A DNA stretch of 64,000 nucleotides, taken from the NCBI GenBank assembly GCA_034766995.1, contig CM068317.1, positions 27,100,001 to 27,164,000 of the forward strand, given 5' to 3'. Source of the stretch: Acanthacorydalis orientalis. Its lineage: Eukaryota > Arthropoda > Insecta > Megaloptera > Corydalidae. Positions 1-13,836 of the stretch are shown here, piece by piece. The notes beneath the pieces are model-generated. The model was not told where the DNA came from, did no database searches, and worked only from the letters and a program-made list of their open reading frames with translations. Both the position numbers and the translations under genes were made by a program. Each line of letters opens with the position of its first letter. Positions within the stretch are counted from its first letter, which is position 1.

Positions 1-2129
1 GGATTTTAATTTATGGCAGATCTATCAAAGGATCAATTAACTATGAATCAATATTTCATATGATTGAATGATTTATTCCTCAATTGAAGAAGCGTTAAAT
101 GAATGTGTATACTTCCGCTTTAAGAGAATGTCCTAAAAATTCTGTAAGTGCAGTTCTGTTATTTATTTATACCTAAGTTTTCCTTCTACATAAAATCGAT
201 TAATAACTGTATGCAACTATGTATGTCACGGGTATATTATGAGAATGTTTTATATTTTGTTAGATTATTTTCTCTATAACTGTTTATGGAAAAATACATA
301 GCGTACATGAAAATGTATTATTATTATTAATAATATTTTCTACTAAAAAAACATTAGATGAACTTGTGTATTAGAAAATAATGCATATTTTTATTATTTT
401 TTTCTGTTTCTAATATTATCAGACACCAGCATTTTTTTTCAAAATGAAAATACAATAAAATTAAAGAAAAGAGTTGGAAAACATCAAGATATTTAAGTAC
501 GTTATTGTTAGTCAGTATCTTTCAATCGTTCAAATATTGAGATTCTGATTAAAGGTACACTATATTTTTTTAAAAAAAATAGCTATCTACTTTATATAAG
601 TACTGATTACTTAATTATTTTCACATTCACTATCAAATCTGAAGTGATTTTCAAATAATTTAATAAAATTTCTTCCCGATCGGAAAATAAAACATACTCT
701 GTATATAAAATATACACTGAATCATCACGAAATAAATATTTTATTTTATTAAAATAAAAGTCAAGAAATGATATACAAATATATGTATGAATCACAGTTA
801 TTTTCCTATTTACGATGCGGATGAATCTTCGAACTTCTTACATAAATTAATTTCATGTAAAATATTATTAACACATATATATATATAGGATGCTTTAATT
901 TTGTTTGTAGATTCATATAAAAACATGTATTTGAATAAAGTACTTAGTTGTCTGAACAATTTTACAAATAAACAGAAGAACTTTTTTCAAATTATTCTTA
1001 AACAGAAAAAAATATGGATTAAAGGTGACATTAAATAAAATCATTTAATCCAAGTCAAGAAGATTTTCAGACACTTTCAATGACACTAAATAATTTAATT
1101 GCATTTTCGCCAACGCAAGAAATGCCTTTCATTTGAATTTAGCAAAAATATGATTAGTTGTCAATTACTTACTGTACCTGTATGATAAGTAATTAATTAT
1201 TGAACATTTTGATTGAAAAGTATTTTTTTTTCGTTTGTGCGGAGAGTGAAACTTAATCTTTATTTTAATTGTTGTGATTGTATGCAAATCTGAATCTATC
1301 GACTTGAAGAAGAAAAAGAAATTCTGAATCATAATTACACATTATTCGAGATTCTTTGCTAGAATTTATAACAAAGTTAAGAAAACTTTACAGAAGAGGA
1401 TTAAAGAACATTCCTCTGTTCGTTGCTTATAAATGACAAATTTTCAGCTAGAGTATCCTTTTTATGATTCTAGTCAAACTTTTTCCAATTAGCGGATTAA
1501 AAGTTATCAAATCCTTAAACATAATGTTATTAACCCAGTATCATAAATTCAGTAATATTTGATTTCGTATCATCAGGATGATTGTACATATGGCTACACT
1601 TTCTTCAATACAGTATTCATTTTTGTATTTTTTATATCGTTTCTTGCAAATTTTATTTCATTGCTAGCATTACAAACAGTGCACCACATATAAAATCAAG
1701 ATTATGATTCTTACTCCATCAACAGCTTAGAATATCAATTGAAAGATCTAAAGGTAATATTTCATAAATGTGTGAAAATTATATCGAAATTTGAACTGAC
1801 ATAGATTCGAGTCCACGTAAAATGTGTCATATAATTGAAGAGATAGATGTGTTTCAATGTTAGCTTTTCAAAGAGACATCTATCTATTCATACGGTTTAT
1901 TTGTGTAATTTGGCACAGTTTATTTTAAACTTCTTACTACATCTTATGGTCAATATATGATTAGAAGTTACATATACTGTTGCTTACAGAGTATCGGTAT
2001 AAATTTGACACACCTCTATATTATTATATAATATTTAAAATATTGATAATGTAATTTACTTTTGTTTATTTAAAAAAAGGATATTTGAAAAAATTTGAAT
2101 TAACTTATAAAAAGACAATTATATCAGTT
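1..2129. other. AT-rich intergenic stretch, nothing recognised
   Basis: No reading frame of credible length or composition is present. The only ORF above 60 codons (607-795, minus) is low-complexity and matches no family I know. A T7-A8 block lies at about 564-578. Confidence 0.6.
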
Positions 2130-2695
2130 TTAACCCATTGGTTTCTACGATGGTCACCCGTGACCGGTACTTGTCTTCTTAATGGGGCCTTGGTGGTCAT
2201 CCATGACCGGAGTCACCAAATTTTTTAGAATGATTAAAATAAGATGAATATCATCGACCAAAAAGTTTTGAATAACGCAAATATCTACATAATATTGTAA
2301 AATAAAAAGTGCACTATTCAATAGTTAACATTTTTTATACAAAAATTAAATACCACGGTCTACTATACTAAAACATTTCAAGCACAAATGGGGCTTCTTT
2401 TTACATACATTTACAGTTTCCGCAGAATGTTGTTATAATAGGAAATCTTTGCTAACTTCTCTCTATTCGAAACGACTTATTGACTGATGCAGATACATTT
2501 GTGAAAACAAGTGAAATGTAGTTTGTTACAGTTGCTATGATATTTATCGAGGTGTGTATAATGCGTAAAAATCGCAAATATTCATTGTTTTGTATTTGCG
2601 CGCTAATTTTCAAAAAAACGGTTTATCAAGAGTGACCGAATGCACTGTAGAGGGCCATGGTGGTCACCCGTGACTATCAACGAGATAAACACACT
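2130..2695. mobile_element. Fragment of a piggyBac-type (TTAA) element
   Basis: A TTAA (2130-2133) is followed by CCCATTGG, the kind of terminus seen in piggyBac-like elements. Three copies of a palindromic motif follow: GGTCACCCGTGACC at 2152-2165, the variant GGTCATCCATGACC at 2195-2208, and GGTCACCCGTGAC at 2662-2674. Subterminal palindromes are typical of short non-autonomous elements of this group. The GC content is above the surroundings. No transposase can be read. A matching right end (CCAATGGG plus TTAA) was not found, so the right border is a guess from the last palindrome. Confidence 0.35.
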
Positions 2696-3812
2696 ATCGA
2701 TAACGATATGATCTTATTTAATTATATTACTGAATATTTTATCATTATATGCTTAGAAAAATGAAAATTCTATTGTGGCCCCTAGGGCAAAACTTCTATG
2801 TGTAATGTTCAGATGAAAGGAGAATATTCTAATTAAAATTGAAAAATATGAAAATAAATGTAGTGTGTAGGCATGTAAAGAAATTATATACTGACTTAAT
2901 TATGTCTTATTTGCAGGTGTATGAGTTATTCAATGTTTAAGCACGTTATCTTCTCGTGGATGCTTATACAAAAACGCAGCAACGTCGTATTTAATAACTT
3001 TAACTGCGACATTTGTTTAACAGTTATCTTAATTGAATATTATCTATAAAACATAACTATATACGTCGAGATCAAAAGAAGAATATAATCAAAGCTATTT
3101 AATTGCAAAACGATCTAAAATGATTTTTATTTCTCACACTGCAAACCTTATCAATAGCATTATTATAATGATTGATTTCCACTACTATGAAAAAATAAGC
3201 ATTTCAAATTCAAGTCTTTTCTTTTAGAACATTCAATACGGAAACTTAAACAATAAAAATGACAATAATATTTATTTACAATGTAGTCGTATTTTTCCAA
3301 TCAGAATTTCTAAATATAACTCTGAATAATAACCGAAAAATGGTTTTATTCGTATTTTTTACTGTGCTGTATTTTATTTGCAATAATTTTTGCTTCATCT
3401 GTTCGCACCTCATTTTCGTTATTTTTTCAATTTAGTAAAGGCCGTACTTAGTTATATAAATTCTTAAAGAATAGTTTATTATATGTTTTTGCACGTATTT
3501 AGATAGAATGTATATTATATAATATGTACGTTTTTTTTAAAAAAAAATATAGAGAAAAGATATTATATTTTCGTTGTTATAAAAGTATTTAATATAAATT
3601 AAGCAAAGTATAAAAAATTAGAAATTATCTATTAAAAATAGTCTTTATTGGCACAAAATTAATATGTAATCCATCTATGTATCATACTCCATTATTATGT
3701 TTCAAAATGATTATTTTATGTTTAATAGTATTTTAACGAATCCGACATTAATTTATGCAATGCTCACAAAATGAACTAGAATCTATGTTAAACCAATTAT
3801 AATTACGTACGT

Positions 3813-3887
<75 letters not shown>
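3813..3887. repeat. (AC)n-(TA)n microsatellite
   Basis: Pure AC dinucleotides run directly into TA dinucleotides for about 75 bp. Confidence 0.95.
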
Positions 3888-3890
<3 letters not shown>

Positions 3891-5849
3891 AAAGTACATG
3901 TGATTAAATAAAATTTTAAAACGAATATACTAAATTATAGAGTAACATGTTCACAGGAAATAAAATATTATATTTAAATATAATAATTAAATTTTAATTG
4001 GTTTCAAAAACGAAATCTAAAATAATACACTCATACTGTGGAATATGATATTATAGTACCTTGAATATATAAGAAGCCTTTTTTCATATCTATTATATTT
4101 GACATTTTTAACTGTCACGTAAATGTCACATTATTTGTACATAAACAACGAGATTTTTCACAGACAAATATTGGTATATAAAAGAAAATAATTATTTTCA
4201 TTGTTGAACAAAAATCGTAACGTCATTACGTTTTTATACCAGACCAACTTTTCTTTTGTTACCATGTCGACAGACCATGCGCGGTGCTCTCTTCTTAGAA
4301 AAATGACATCATCAATAGCCAACGATGATATCGGGCGGGATGTGAAACTGTAACAATCTGCACAACAGAGATAAATTCATGTGCGTCATGAATATATCAA
4401 CTTGGCGTCTCTGTTCTAATTACCTGTTCATGTACAGTTATTTTCTTGTTCTATTAATGAACACTAGCTGTGCAAACGTGATACACTTATCTATTTTACT
4501 CATAAAATACTAGTACTGTTTTCATTTACAAGACATTTTTTTTTTGTATAGTAATATTGCGACATCACTTATTCATGCTAGACGCAGTGGCGGCAGTGGA
4601 AGCTGTTTATGTTGACGCAAAAAAATTATTAGTTTTTTTTTAATACTCAGTCACTTGTCACATAATGTCATTTTTAAAAACGACATTTTTAAAATCATAA
4701 AATCATACATATTATTATTATTTTATTGTATTTATTAATTACAGTACTTTAAGTAGATGTAATTATTATAAATTCTTTTGTTTATCGATTTCATGACATA
4801 TATATTTTCTAGTTTAAATGCTTGGCACGTGGATACTTTTCTGATGTATACATTTATTTTAGAGTTGTTAGCGTTTTTGATCCGTTCCTATGTACAATAT
4901 AAATAACTATACGTTAAGAATTTGTTTAATAGAAATAGTTCATATTTGTTTCTACGCATATGCTCTCTGTAGTTAATATTTTAGTAGCATTTAAGTGAAA
5001 TACTTAACATAGTATTTCTAAATATTTGACCTATAAGGCGTTTTAAGTAATTGCGTATAAATTAAATAATCGCGTGTAATGATTTAATTGGGAAATCTGT
5101 AAACAAAACCGTAAATTTGCATCTCAAGCTTATTGCATAAACACGTTGGACTGTTTGCAAAATCTAAAATTTGGAACTATTTAATTGTAATGAAACTATG
5201 TGCACAGTAAATGTTGTTCTAGTGCATTTAAATATAAGTTCGTTTGTACTATTTCTGTTACCTAACTCCCATATATTATCTCCTATTTCTAATCATAAAA
5301 ATGCAAATAATGTGAAATTTTCTAAATGATAAATTAGAAAGATTTAAGCGACACATGAAAGGAAAATCTATTTCCTATAATAACAAAAACGATTAATTAA
5401 AAAGTCTAAAAATTAAAGAAAGTCAATTATACTAAACTTAAAAGATGTGTGGAAGGTAATTCTATTAATCCACACTTTTATCAGGAAATACAATAAATAT
5501 TTTCTCAATAAAAGTATTTTTTATTTGTATGATTTTTATAATGGTTTGAGTCAATAAATATATGTTGATTTATTACTGACATTTCTATAAATTTGCTATG
5601 AAATATTACAAACAAAATAATCTTTATAAATAATTACGCACATGTAACACAGTCAACAAAGTTTTTGCACATGTAACTAATATACACAATTAGATAATTT
5701 GAATCATTAAGCTGTATGTAAAGAATATAAATAAATAACTCTCCTTTAATGTAAAAATGTACATTATTGTAGTTATTCTTACATTTAATAGTGTTAAAAA
5801 AATGCTCTTTATAAGTATATTCTATTATACACTCCTCAACTCTATGTGT

Positions 5850-5851
<2 letters not shown>

Positions 5852-5908
<57 letters not shown>
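5852..5908. repeat. (TA)n microsatellite
   Basis: Uninterrupted TA dinucleotides for about 56 bp. Confidence 0.95.
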
Positions 5909-5911
<3 letters not shown>

Positions 5912-6075
5912 AATCAATTGAAAATAGTAAAAATTCTCTAAATGACTAAGAACTTCTATTTTGTGTAATTTTTCATTCCCCGCACTACACAAAAAATGTT
6001 TAAAAAGAAAAAAATATCTGTTTATGGGGACTGGAAATTAATTTATGGAAGTAAATTTGCTACAATTCCAGAAAG

Positions 6076-6309
6076 TATGTTTGAAACCAAAATAAGCTCA
6101 TTCGAAACCTAAGTTTAAGCGATTTTATTTAAAGGTGGAAATTTATGTGAATGTAAACTAATTCTATTTCTTCTACTATTGTTGCTAATCTATATGTTTG
6201 AAACCAAAATAAGCTCATTCGAAACCTAAGTTTAAGCGATTTTATTTAAAGGTGGAAATTTATGTGAATGTAAACTAATTCTATTTCTTCTACTATTGTT
6301 GCTAATCTA
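6076..6309. repeat. Perfect tandem duplication, 2 x 117 bp
   Basis: Copy 1 (6076-6192) and copy 2 (6193-6309) look identical, from TATGTTTGAAACC to GTTGCTAATCTA. The sequence does not look coding and lies just outside the Tc1-like element. The lack of differences suggests a recent event. Confidence 0.9.
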
Positions 6310-6408
6310 TTATATATAATATTTTGTATATTCTATTATTAATATCAAATAAAAAAATAAAATTAACAGCATTTATTAAGGGTTTAACAGGCATGGAACC
6401 ACTGTGAG

Positions 6409-6482
<74 letters not shown>

Positions 6483-6486
6483 TATA

Positions 6487-6608
6487 CAGTTAGCAACAAT
6501 CAAAATGACGTACCATTTTCAAATTGTTTGAACAAAGTAAATCGAAAAAAAAATAACTAAGAAATTATTTTAAATTAGATAATTGAGTGTTTTTATTTAC
6601 AATACATA

Positions 6609-6646
<38 letters not shown>

Positions 6647-6733
6647 ACAAATAAAAACACTGAAAATGTGAAAAAAACTTAGAAAAACAAACGGTGCGAA
6701 AATGATGCAATATTCAAAATGGCTTATGTCAAG
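6487..6733. repeat. Left terminal inverted repeat of the Tc1-like element
   Basis: It pairs with 7456-7678 in inverse orientation. It contains an extra (TA)n tract (about 6611-6641) that the right copy lacks. Outer direct-repeat motif at about 6495-6510, inner one at about 6711-6726. Confidence 0.8.
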
Positions 6734-6829
6734 TTTTTCACTATGTGAGCAAGGATACTAAGTTTTAAGTTTTACGCCTACTTAAATTTAAGTAGGTCTA
6801 ATGTTTTGTCGATCAAAAGCGTTATTTTT

Positions 6830-7352
6830 CCACACTTAAGGATGCCTATCATTACCGAATGAATTAATTTCGCATTCATCGGTAAAGATAACTTCTTTCC
6901 AAAAATCGAAATACTTGTTCACGTGTACTTTGACAAAGTCCAGTCTACGTTTTACGTTCTTTTTTGCTGACGGATGGCTTCTTTCTCGCAATCCTTCCGT
7001 GGTAACCTTTCCATAGGACCCTACGAACGATTTGTGCGCTAATCTTTTTATTTGAGTGCATCATCGCTTCCTTACTCATCATTGGTGCACTGATCTGAGG
7101 ATTCCTTTTCACTGTACGAATTAGCCATCGCTCATCCTGCTCATTTAATATTTTTCTATTTTTATTTCTTGGCCTATCAACAAATCTTATTTCATTTTTA
7201 AAACGATTGATGATATGTCGGATGGTTAAAGCACTTCTACTCACTCGTCGTCCAGTTTCTCTTTGACTTTTTTCTTCCATAAATAAGGAAAAAATAAAAT
7301 CCCGAATTGTTGTTGTTGTTTGATACATCATTGAAATTATTTTGTACAACAA
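6830..7352 (-). pseudogene. Tc1-family transposase, N-terminal part, frameshifted
   Basis: The first 135 codons (7352 to 6945) read as the paired-like helix-turn-helix of Tc1 transposases. Recognisable pieces are the helix segment GRRVSRSALTIRHIINRF, the linker with RPRNKNRKI and the second DNA-binding part with SKEAMMHSNKKISAQIVRR. Near 6945 the frame is lost at an A-rich run. In the next frame the protein continues with RLDFVKVHVNKYFDFW and then VIFTDECE, which contains the first catalytic Asp. The second catalytic Asp and the Glu are absent, so the copy cannot make active transposase. Confidence 0.85.
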
Positions 7353-7455
7353 TTCAACTTTTCGCGATCAAATGCACATGCGGACTACCAATGAAGACCT
7401 TCAATACTTTCCGGAGAAATGAAAAAATCAGCATCGTCACAAACGCCGTGAAAAA

Positions 7456-7674
7456 CAGTACATGAGTCATTTTGAACGTTGGATCATTTTTCACCTTTTG
7501 CTTTTCTATTCTTTTTTAACATCTTCTGTACGTTCTTATTTGTTTTTTTTATGTATTGTAAATAAAAACAAACTAAATTATCTAATTAAAAATAATGTCT
7601 TGTTTTCAAGTTTTTTTTCGATTTACTTTGTTCAATAAGAATTTGAATGTGGTGCGTCATTTTTAGCGTTGATA

Positions 7675-7678
<4 letters not shown>
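7456..7678. repeat. Right terminal inverted repeat of the Tc1-like element
   Basis: Inverse counterpart of 6487-6733. The shared segments include the AACAAAGTAAATCGAAAAAA block and the TTTTTATTTACAATACATA block. Confidence 0.8.

Positions 7679-7750
<72 letters not shown>
7679..7750. repeat. (TA)n-(GA)n microsatellite
   Basis: TA dinucleotides followed by GA dinucleotides with one interruption, directly abutting the Tc1-like element. Confidence 0.95.
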
Positions 7751-8891
<1,141 letters not shown>

Positions 8892-9131
8892 TATATAATT
8901 GAGTCAGTACAATAAATTTTACTGACCTTATATTATCAACACAACTTAACTTTCATAATAGAATCAAAATATTTTTTTAGTTTACACAGGTTGAAAAAAC
9001 GCTTTATCATTAAATGACATTCTTGAATGTATCTCTCATTGCTTATAACAACAATCTGCACGTTTATTTTGAAATAATTAAATTACGAATATTTACAATT
9101 TATACAATTTTTGTCGTAATAATGTCATTGA

Positions 9132-9137
<6 letters not shown>

Positions 9138-9210
<73 letters not shown>
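9138..9210. repeat. (TA)n-(TG)n microsatellite
   Basis: A TA tract passes directly into a TG tract just outside the THAP-coding element. Confidence 0.95.
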
Positions 9211-9213
<3 letters not shown>

Positions 9214-9220
9214 CATATAT

Positions 9221-9720
9221 CAAGGAGGTTATAAGAAGGAGAACGAACTTCGGTGTTTAGTGGCATCGAAAAGTGGCGTACGAGTTTCAGTAAGGGGACA
9301 TGCGCAGAACGCACTGCGCATAGAAAAACACATGACAGAATTATTCTAACCTGAAAGTTCTCGTTGTCTCGTTTACGTCCATTTTGTTAGTAAATGATTT
9401 TTACCGTGCGCAAAAAAATGACCAAGACTTGTTGCGTTAAAGGGTGTGTAGGAAAAGAAGGAAAAGCAATGTTTTCTTTTCCATCAGTAGTAACCGGTCA
9501 ACAAATTATAACAAATCGGTAATAACAAATAAGTTGACACTAATCGCCTCTTTTCACAATCAGCTGTTCTTAGCAGATATTGCGGTACTGAGAAATGTGC
9601 GCATCGGCCTTTGCGCATGTCCTGCCACCGACACTAGCGCCGCCATCCGATTGCCGGTTTTCGTGAATTGATTACAACAGGCAATCGACAGAGTTCGTTC
9701 TTCTTCTTATAGTCTCCTTG
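9221..9720 (+). mobile_element. Short non-autonomous element carrying a THAP-domain start
   Basis: The ends are inverted repeats of about 28 bp, starting CAAGGAG and sharing TATAAGAAG and AGAACGAACT. Just inside lie inverted subterminal blocks: two TGCGCA boxes 14 bp apart on the left (9301 and 9315) and two with the same spacing on the right (9598 and 9612). The 500-bp interior is clearly GC-richer than the flanks and contains the first codons of a THAP zinc-finger domain. THAP domains are the DNA-binding domains of P-element-type transposases, so this is probably a deleted relative of such an element. A clear 8-bp target duplication is not visible, so the superfamily is tentative. Confidence 0.6.
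9418..9522 (+). pseudogene. Truncated THAP-domain N-terminus
   Basis: The 34-codon frame begins MTKTCCVKGC and continues to MFSFPS. This matches the start of C2CH THAP fingers: M-x3-C-x4-C followed by a Phe-x-Phe-Pro-type segment. The frame stops before the second Cys-His pair, so no complete finger is encoded. The sequence lies inside the 9221-9720 element and was presumably once the N-terminus of its transposase. Confidence 0.5.
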
Positions 9721-10135
9721 GATATACACAATGATTTCACTTATTTATATGCAAATTCATTATAGATAATCGAATTTTAAATGTATATTAGATGCCATAA
9801 AATGCATGTATTGTATATAATTTTATATAAAGAATATCATTGTCAACATTGCCATTCCATGTACATATTTTTATATTTAAATTAAGTATTAAACGCATGT
9901 AAGGCTTTTCAAACGAATTCATAAACAAAAATAAATTTATAAATCTTACATTTTTTACAAGATCAATCCACTATTTTTATATTACATGTGAATATAATGG
10001 AATATATTAATACCGTGTATATAATATAGCAAAAATGTGTACTGTTATTCAAGTACTGAGATTTTCAAATCCTTTTCATCGCACGAAATCAAAACACTTA
10101 TCAAAGGGAATCAATCTCGTTTTAAAAAATGATTG

Positions 10136-10170
<35 letters not shown>

Positions 10171-10174
<4 letters not shown>

Positions 10175-10400
10175 GTGTACAAATTGATTCAGTGCCTTCT
10201 TTATAGACAATGAATTTTTATTAACGGAAAAATTGAATAATTTCAATCCTTTGAATATCCTCCATTATTTTGTATAACTTTATTCCATCTGTTGGGTAAC
10301 TGACAAACACCTTGTCGAAAAAAATTGCGACTTTGAGTTGATGAAGTCGTCAATGCATTTTCGAATTTTAAAATGGATATCAGTCAGCTGATACTGATGT
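10171..10400 (-). mobile_element. Mariner relic, transposase C-terminus and one end
   Basis: It begins with TTAGGTGTACAAATTGATTC, a mariner-type terminal repeat, immediately after a (TA)n tract. On the minus strand the last codons of a mariner transposase can be read: FENALTTSS or, one frame over, DDFINSKSQFF, then FFRQGVCQLPNRWNKVIQNN and a stop. The change of frame shows one indel. The rest of the transposase and the other terminus are not recognisable, so the upper border is approximate. Confidence 0.7.
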
Positions 10401-10778
10401 GACCGGAACAGGTGATAATATAATTGGAATAGGTCTTTGGGTAAGTTTAAAAAAATATGTTTATTGTTTCACTCGGTTACATGTACATGCTCATAATTGA
10501 CAAGTGGTCGAGAGCAACGAGCAAAGGGCGAAGTCCTCTAGTATGGCTTTAAAATAAAATTAATCTTAAATAGTTGTCTCATGCGATGAACAATTTAATT
10601 CTTTAACTATAAGAAAATAAGTGAGACATATAAATGTATCGAAAGGCTTAAAAAAGTTAAATAAAAATATACTCCATCTCTTTCAAATTACTTATTGTAA
10701 ACATTGTTCAAAATATTGAAAATTATTTTCGGAATCGTTGTTCAGAAAGACTGTCGAGAAATGTAAACTTGACCTTGT

Positions 10779-10964
10779 TTAACATAAACAGACTGTTCCT
10801 AAATTTACATTTTGTACGAAAACATAATATTTTTGTACTATATTATATTTAATCTCACTCGTGCCAATATAACTTACACCACGTGTAATTGACCGCCTTG
10901 GACTTTTTTCGATTGCCTGTTTAATCCGTTGCAGACCTCCTTCATTTTTTTCCTTCACTTTCAT
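10779..10964 (-). pseudogene. Possible Tc1/mariner helix-turn-helix remnant
   Basis: A 61-codon frame contains RIKQAIEKSPRRSITRG, resembling the segment between the two DNA-binding subdomains of some Tc1/mariner transposases. Similarity fades after that and no terminal repeats were found. It may be a decayed fragment or chance. Confidence 0.2.
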
Positions 10965-11697
10965 CCGACAATAATTTAGTAACAGTATTCTATATTTTTT
11001 TTATCGAATAATATATTTTGTGAAAAATAGTTATAAATTTTAATTTGTAATTTATACAATTATACATTTTGATATAGCAAATTTCTAGTAACTAATTAAA
11101 TCTAATTAATCATTCTCGCAGATATATTTCAACGTAGTTGTATTATATATGAGATAAACATATTTGGGGCCCGTGGAATCTCATCCCAAATAAATAAGTC
11201 GACGTCATGAAATTTTTTGTGGATAATTTTGATTTCATATTTATAGAGAGATATGCTTATTTTATAAAAAAAATAGTATTATGCCAAAATTTAGATCAGC
11301 TAAAAGTGTTTATTATCCATATAATATGAATCCTAAAACTCATATATTAACCTAACTAACAAAAATACACAAAAGCATATAAGACACTTATGTATTACAT
11401 ACATGTACTATCCTACAAAATTTCAAAATCGATAATAAGATTATTAAAAAAAAGCTCAAAAACTAATTGAAAAGATCAATAGTAATTCTCATAAGAAAAA
11501 CAATTAATATAAAAATTAAACTAAATGAAAATTAAACACTAAACAACAACTTAGAAAATCAATAAATAAATTCACTAAAAAGAATTTAAAATAAAAATTA
11601 TTTAATAGATTATTTAAAAATTATTTTATAGATTATTATTTAATAGATTCTTTTTTTGCAACATGTTATTTTATAAATTTTTTGGTGGATAATTTTG

Positions 11698-11739
<42 letters not shown>

Positions 11740-12375
11740 AGATAAGAATTATTAAAATACATAAAACATCTGAAATAAAATTTATGATAAAAAAAAAATA
11801 GAAAAGGAAACACGACAGCCATTCCAAAAAGACGAAAACTAACAGAACAACAAATCAACAAGATCATATGCATAAAAAAGCCTATAATTGTAATATTTAA
11901 TTATTTATATATCAATTACTGATAGTTTGCAACACTGTATTATTTTTTTATTATTTAAAAGTTGCAAAATATATACAATTTTAGAAATGATTATTGATCA
12001 TTTTTTATTATTGCTTATGCACATTTCGATTGGCATGCCATCATCTTCAGAGCTTTAATGTACAAAAAATATTTGTTTATTATTTAAGTTCGATGGAATT
12101 TTCTGCACTTTGAGATTTGAAAATGATGTTATCATCATTGAAATTTGAATAGTATTAATCAAGAATGATCAGTTATCATTTATTCAATATCTTTAATCGG
12201 AGAAAAAATTGTGTTTTTTTGGGATAAGAAAATAAAATATGTATTAATTAAGTCACAGTACTAGAATTGTATTTTAACTGACTGGTTTAGTTTTAAAAAG
12301 TAATTTACCGTAGGAGGATACATAAATGTTATACATATAGCTGTTTACTGTTACAAAAAGGTTAAATAGAATAGT

Positions 12376-12440
<65 letters not shown>

Positions 12441-13221
12441 TTAATCCTAAAAATTTTAAACTTATAAATTTTACAATTTGTTGTTATATTTACTCCTTAT
12501 CCGAAATTGGTGTAATTCTATAAAGCAACCCACAAACAGGAAACATTTTGTTTGATTAATAGCTAAATAGTTATTACAAACTAAAAATGAATTAACAATA
12601 AACAAATTTCATGCCAAAATGGCACAAAATAGCTTTTTCCAAAAGAAATGCCATCTAAATACATATGAGCTATACATAAAAATATATTTTATTATAAATG
12701 TACATTTGAGTAAATGTCATCTTTGAGATATTGATTCAGTTTTATAGAGTGAATTAAATACAACGTTTATTTCACATTCAAAGATAATTTCATTCTCGTA
12801 TATCAAGTAAATTCACATCTGACATTTGCTTTTATTATGAACCAACACGGCTGTACATTATGAATAACGTTCTGAATTTTATTCATTATCTCATTTTCTC
12901 AATAAAAAGCCATATATATATATCTATTATCCAGATTGTTTAGGAATTTAATTATTTAACAGTTTCATTTTCATGAAACGAATCTACATTATAATACCTT
13001 ATAACAGAAATCGCCCACGCACAACTGGATGACCTTTCAAATCATATGTTTTATACAGTAAAGAAATTATACTGACATTTTAAAGCCAAAATTAAATATT
13101 TTTAAAACAAATTAAATTATTCACTTGATTTAATTTGTTAATTTTGTATGTAGGTGTGTTTATTTTTTTGTTCTTTAGATGAAAAAATAAGCACCATTTT
13201 CATGAAAAACAGTATATATAT

Positions 13222-13277
<56 letters not shown>

Positions 13278-13652
13278 ATATGATATAAATGGCAAAATTC
13301 ATGCCGAAAGATCATTTAAATCAATGTCTTATTATATCTATTGTATATTATATATTAATAATATATTATAGAATATGTGTAAAATGTTATATGCGTGTGT
13401 TACCCACAATAATAAACCAACAGAGGCCAAATGGGCGTTATTCTTTTAATTGTAATTAGGTCATGCGTTTGCATGTTGATTTCGCGACTGTATGTACTTT
13501 CAAGGCCCTTTTGTAATTCAATGACATTCTATTCATAACTAGATTCGACTAGATTTGTTGTTTTCATATAAAAAGTATTCTGTTATAGTAAACTCATTTT
13601 TATCTATTAATTTACTTCCGTTTTTTAAACAAAACATTTCATTTTGCGTATA

Positions 13653-13709
<57 letters not shown>

Positions 13710-13711
13710 AA

Positions 13712-13752
<41 letters not shown>

Positions 13753-13780
13753 TACATATATACATATATACATATATATA

Positions 13781-13836
<56 letters not shown>

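Larger units (their letters stand above)
2696..6075. other. AT-rich intergenic stretch with two TA microsatellites
   Basis: No gene is visible. The block holds microsatellites at 3813-3887 and 5852-5908, a T8-A9 block at 3531-3547, and a short GC-richer island around 4240-4380 with no coding potential that I recognise. Confidence 0.55.
6487..7678 (-). mobile_element. Tc1-like transposon with long IR/DR termini, transposase broken
   Basis: The element starts CAGTTAGCAAC at 6487 and ends with the inverse of CAATTATCAAC at 7678, with TA on each side. The two ends are inverted repeats of about 220-245 bp (6487-6733 and 7456-7678). Each carries an outer and an inner copy of a motif around TCAAAATGAC, as in the IR/DR arrangement of Sleeping Beauty-type Tc1 elements. 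The interior encodes the N-terminal half of a transposase on the minus strand. At 1192 bp it is shorter than the 1.6-1.7 kb usual for such elements because the C-terminal catalytic half is missing. Both outer edges abut (TA)n tracts. Confidence 0.85.

Noticed and set aside
1186..1225. Resemblance of TTATTGAACATTTTGATTGA to part of the 30-33 kb array unit
   Set aside because: Only about 35 bp in AT-rich sequence, with no extension on either side, so chance is likely.
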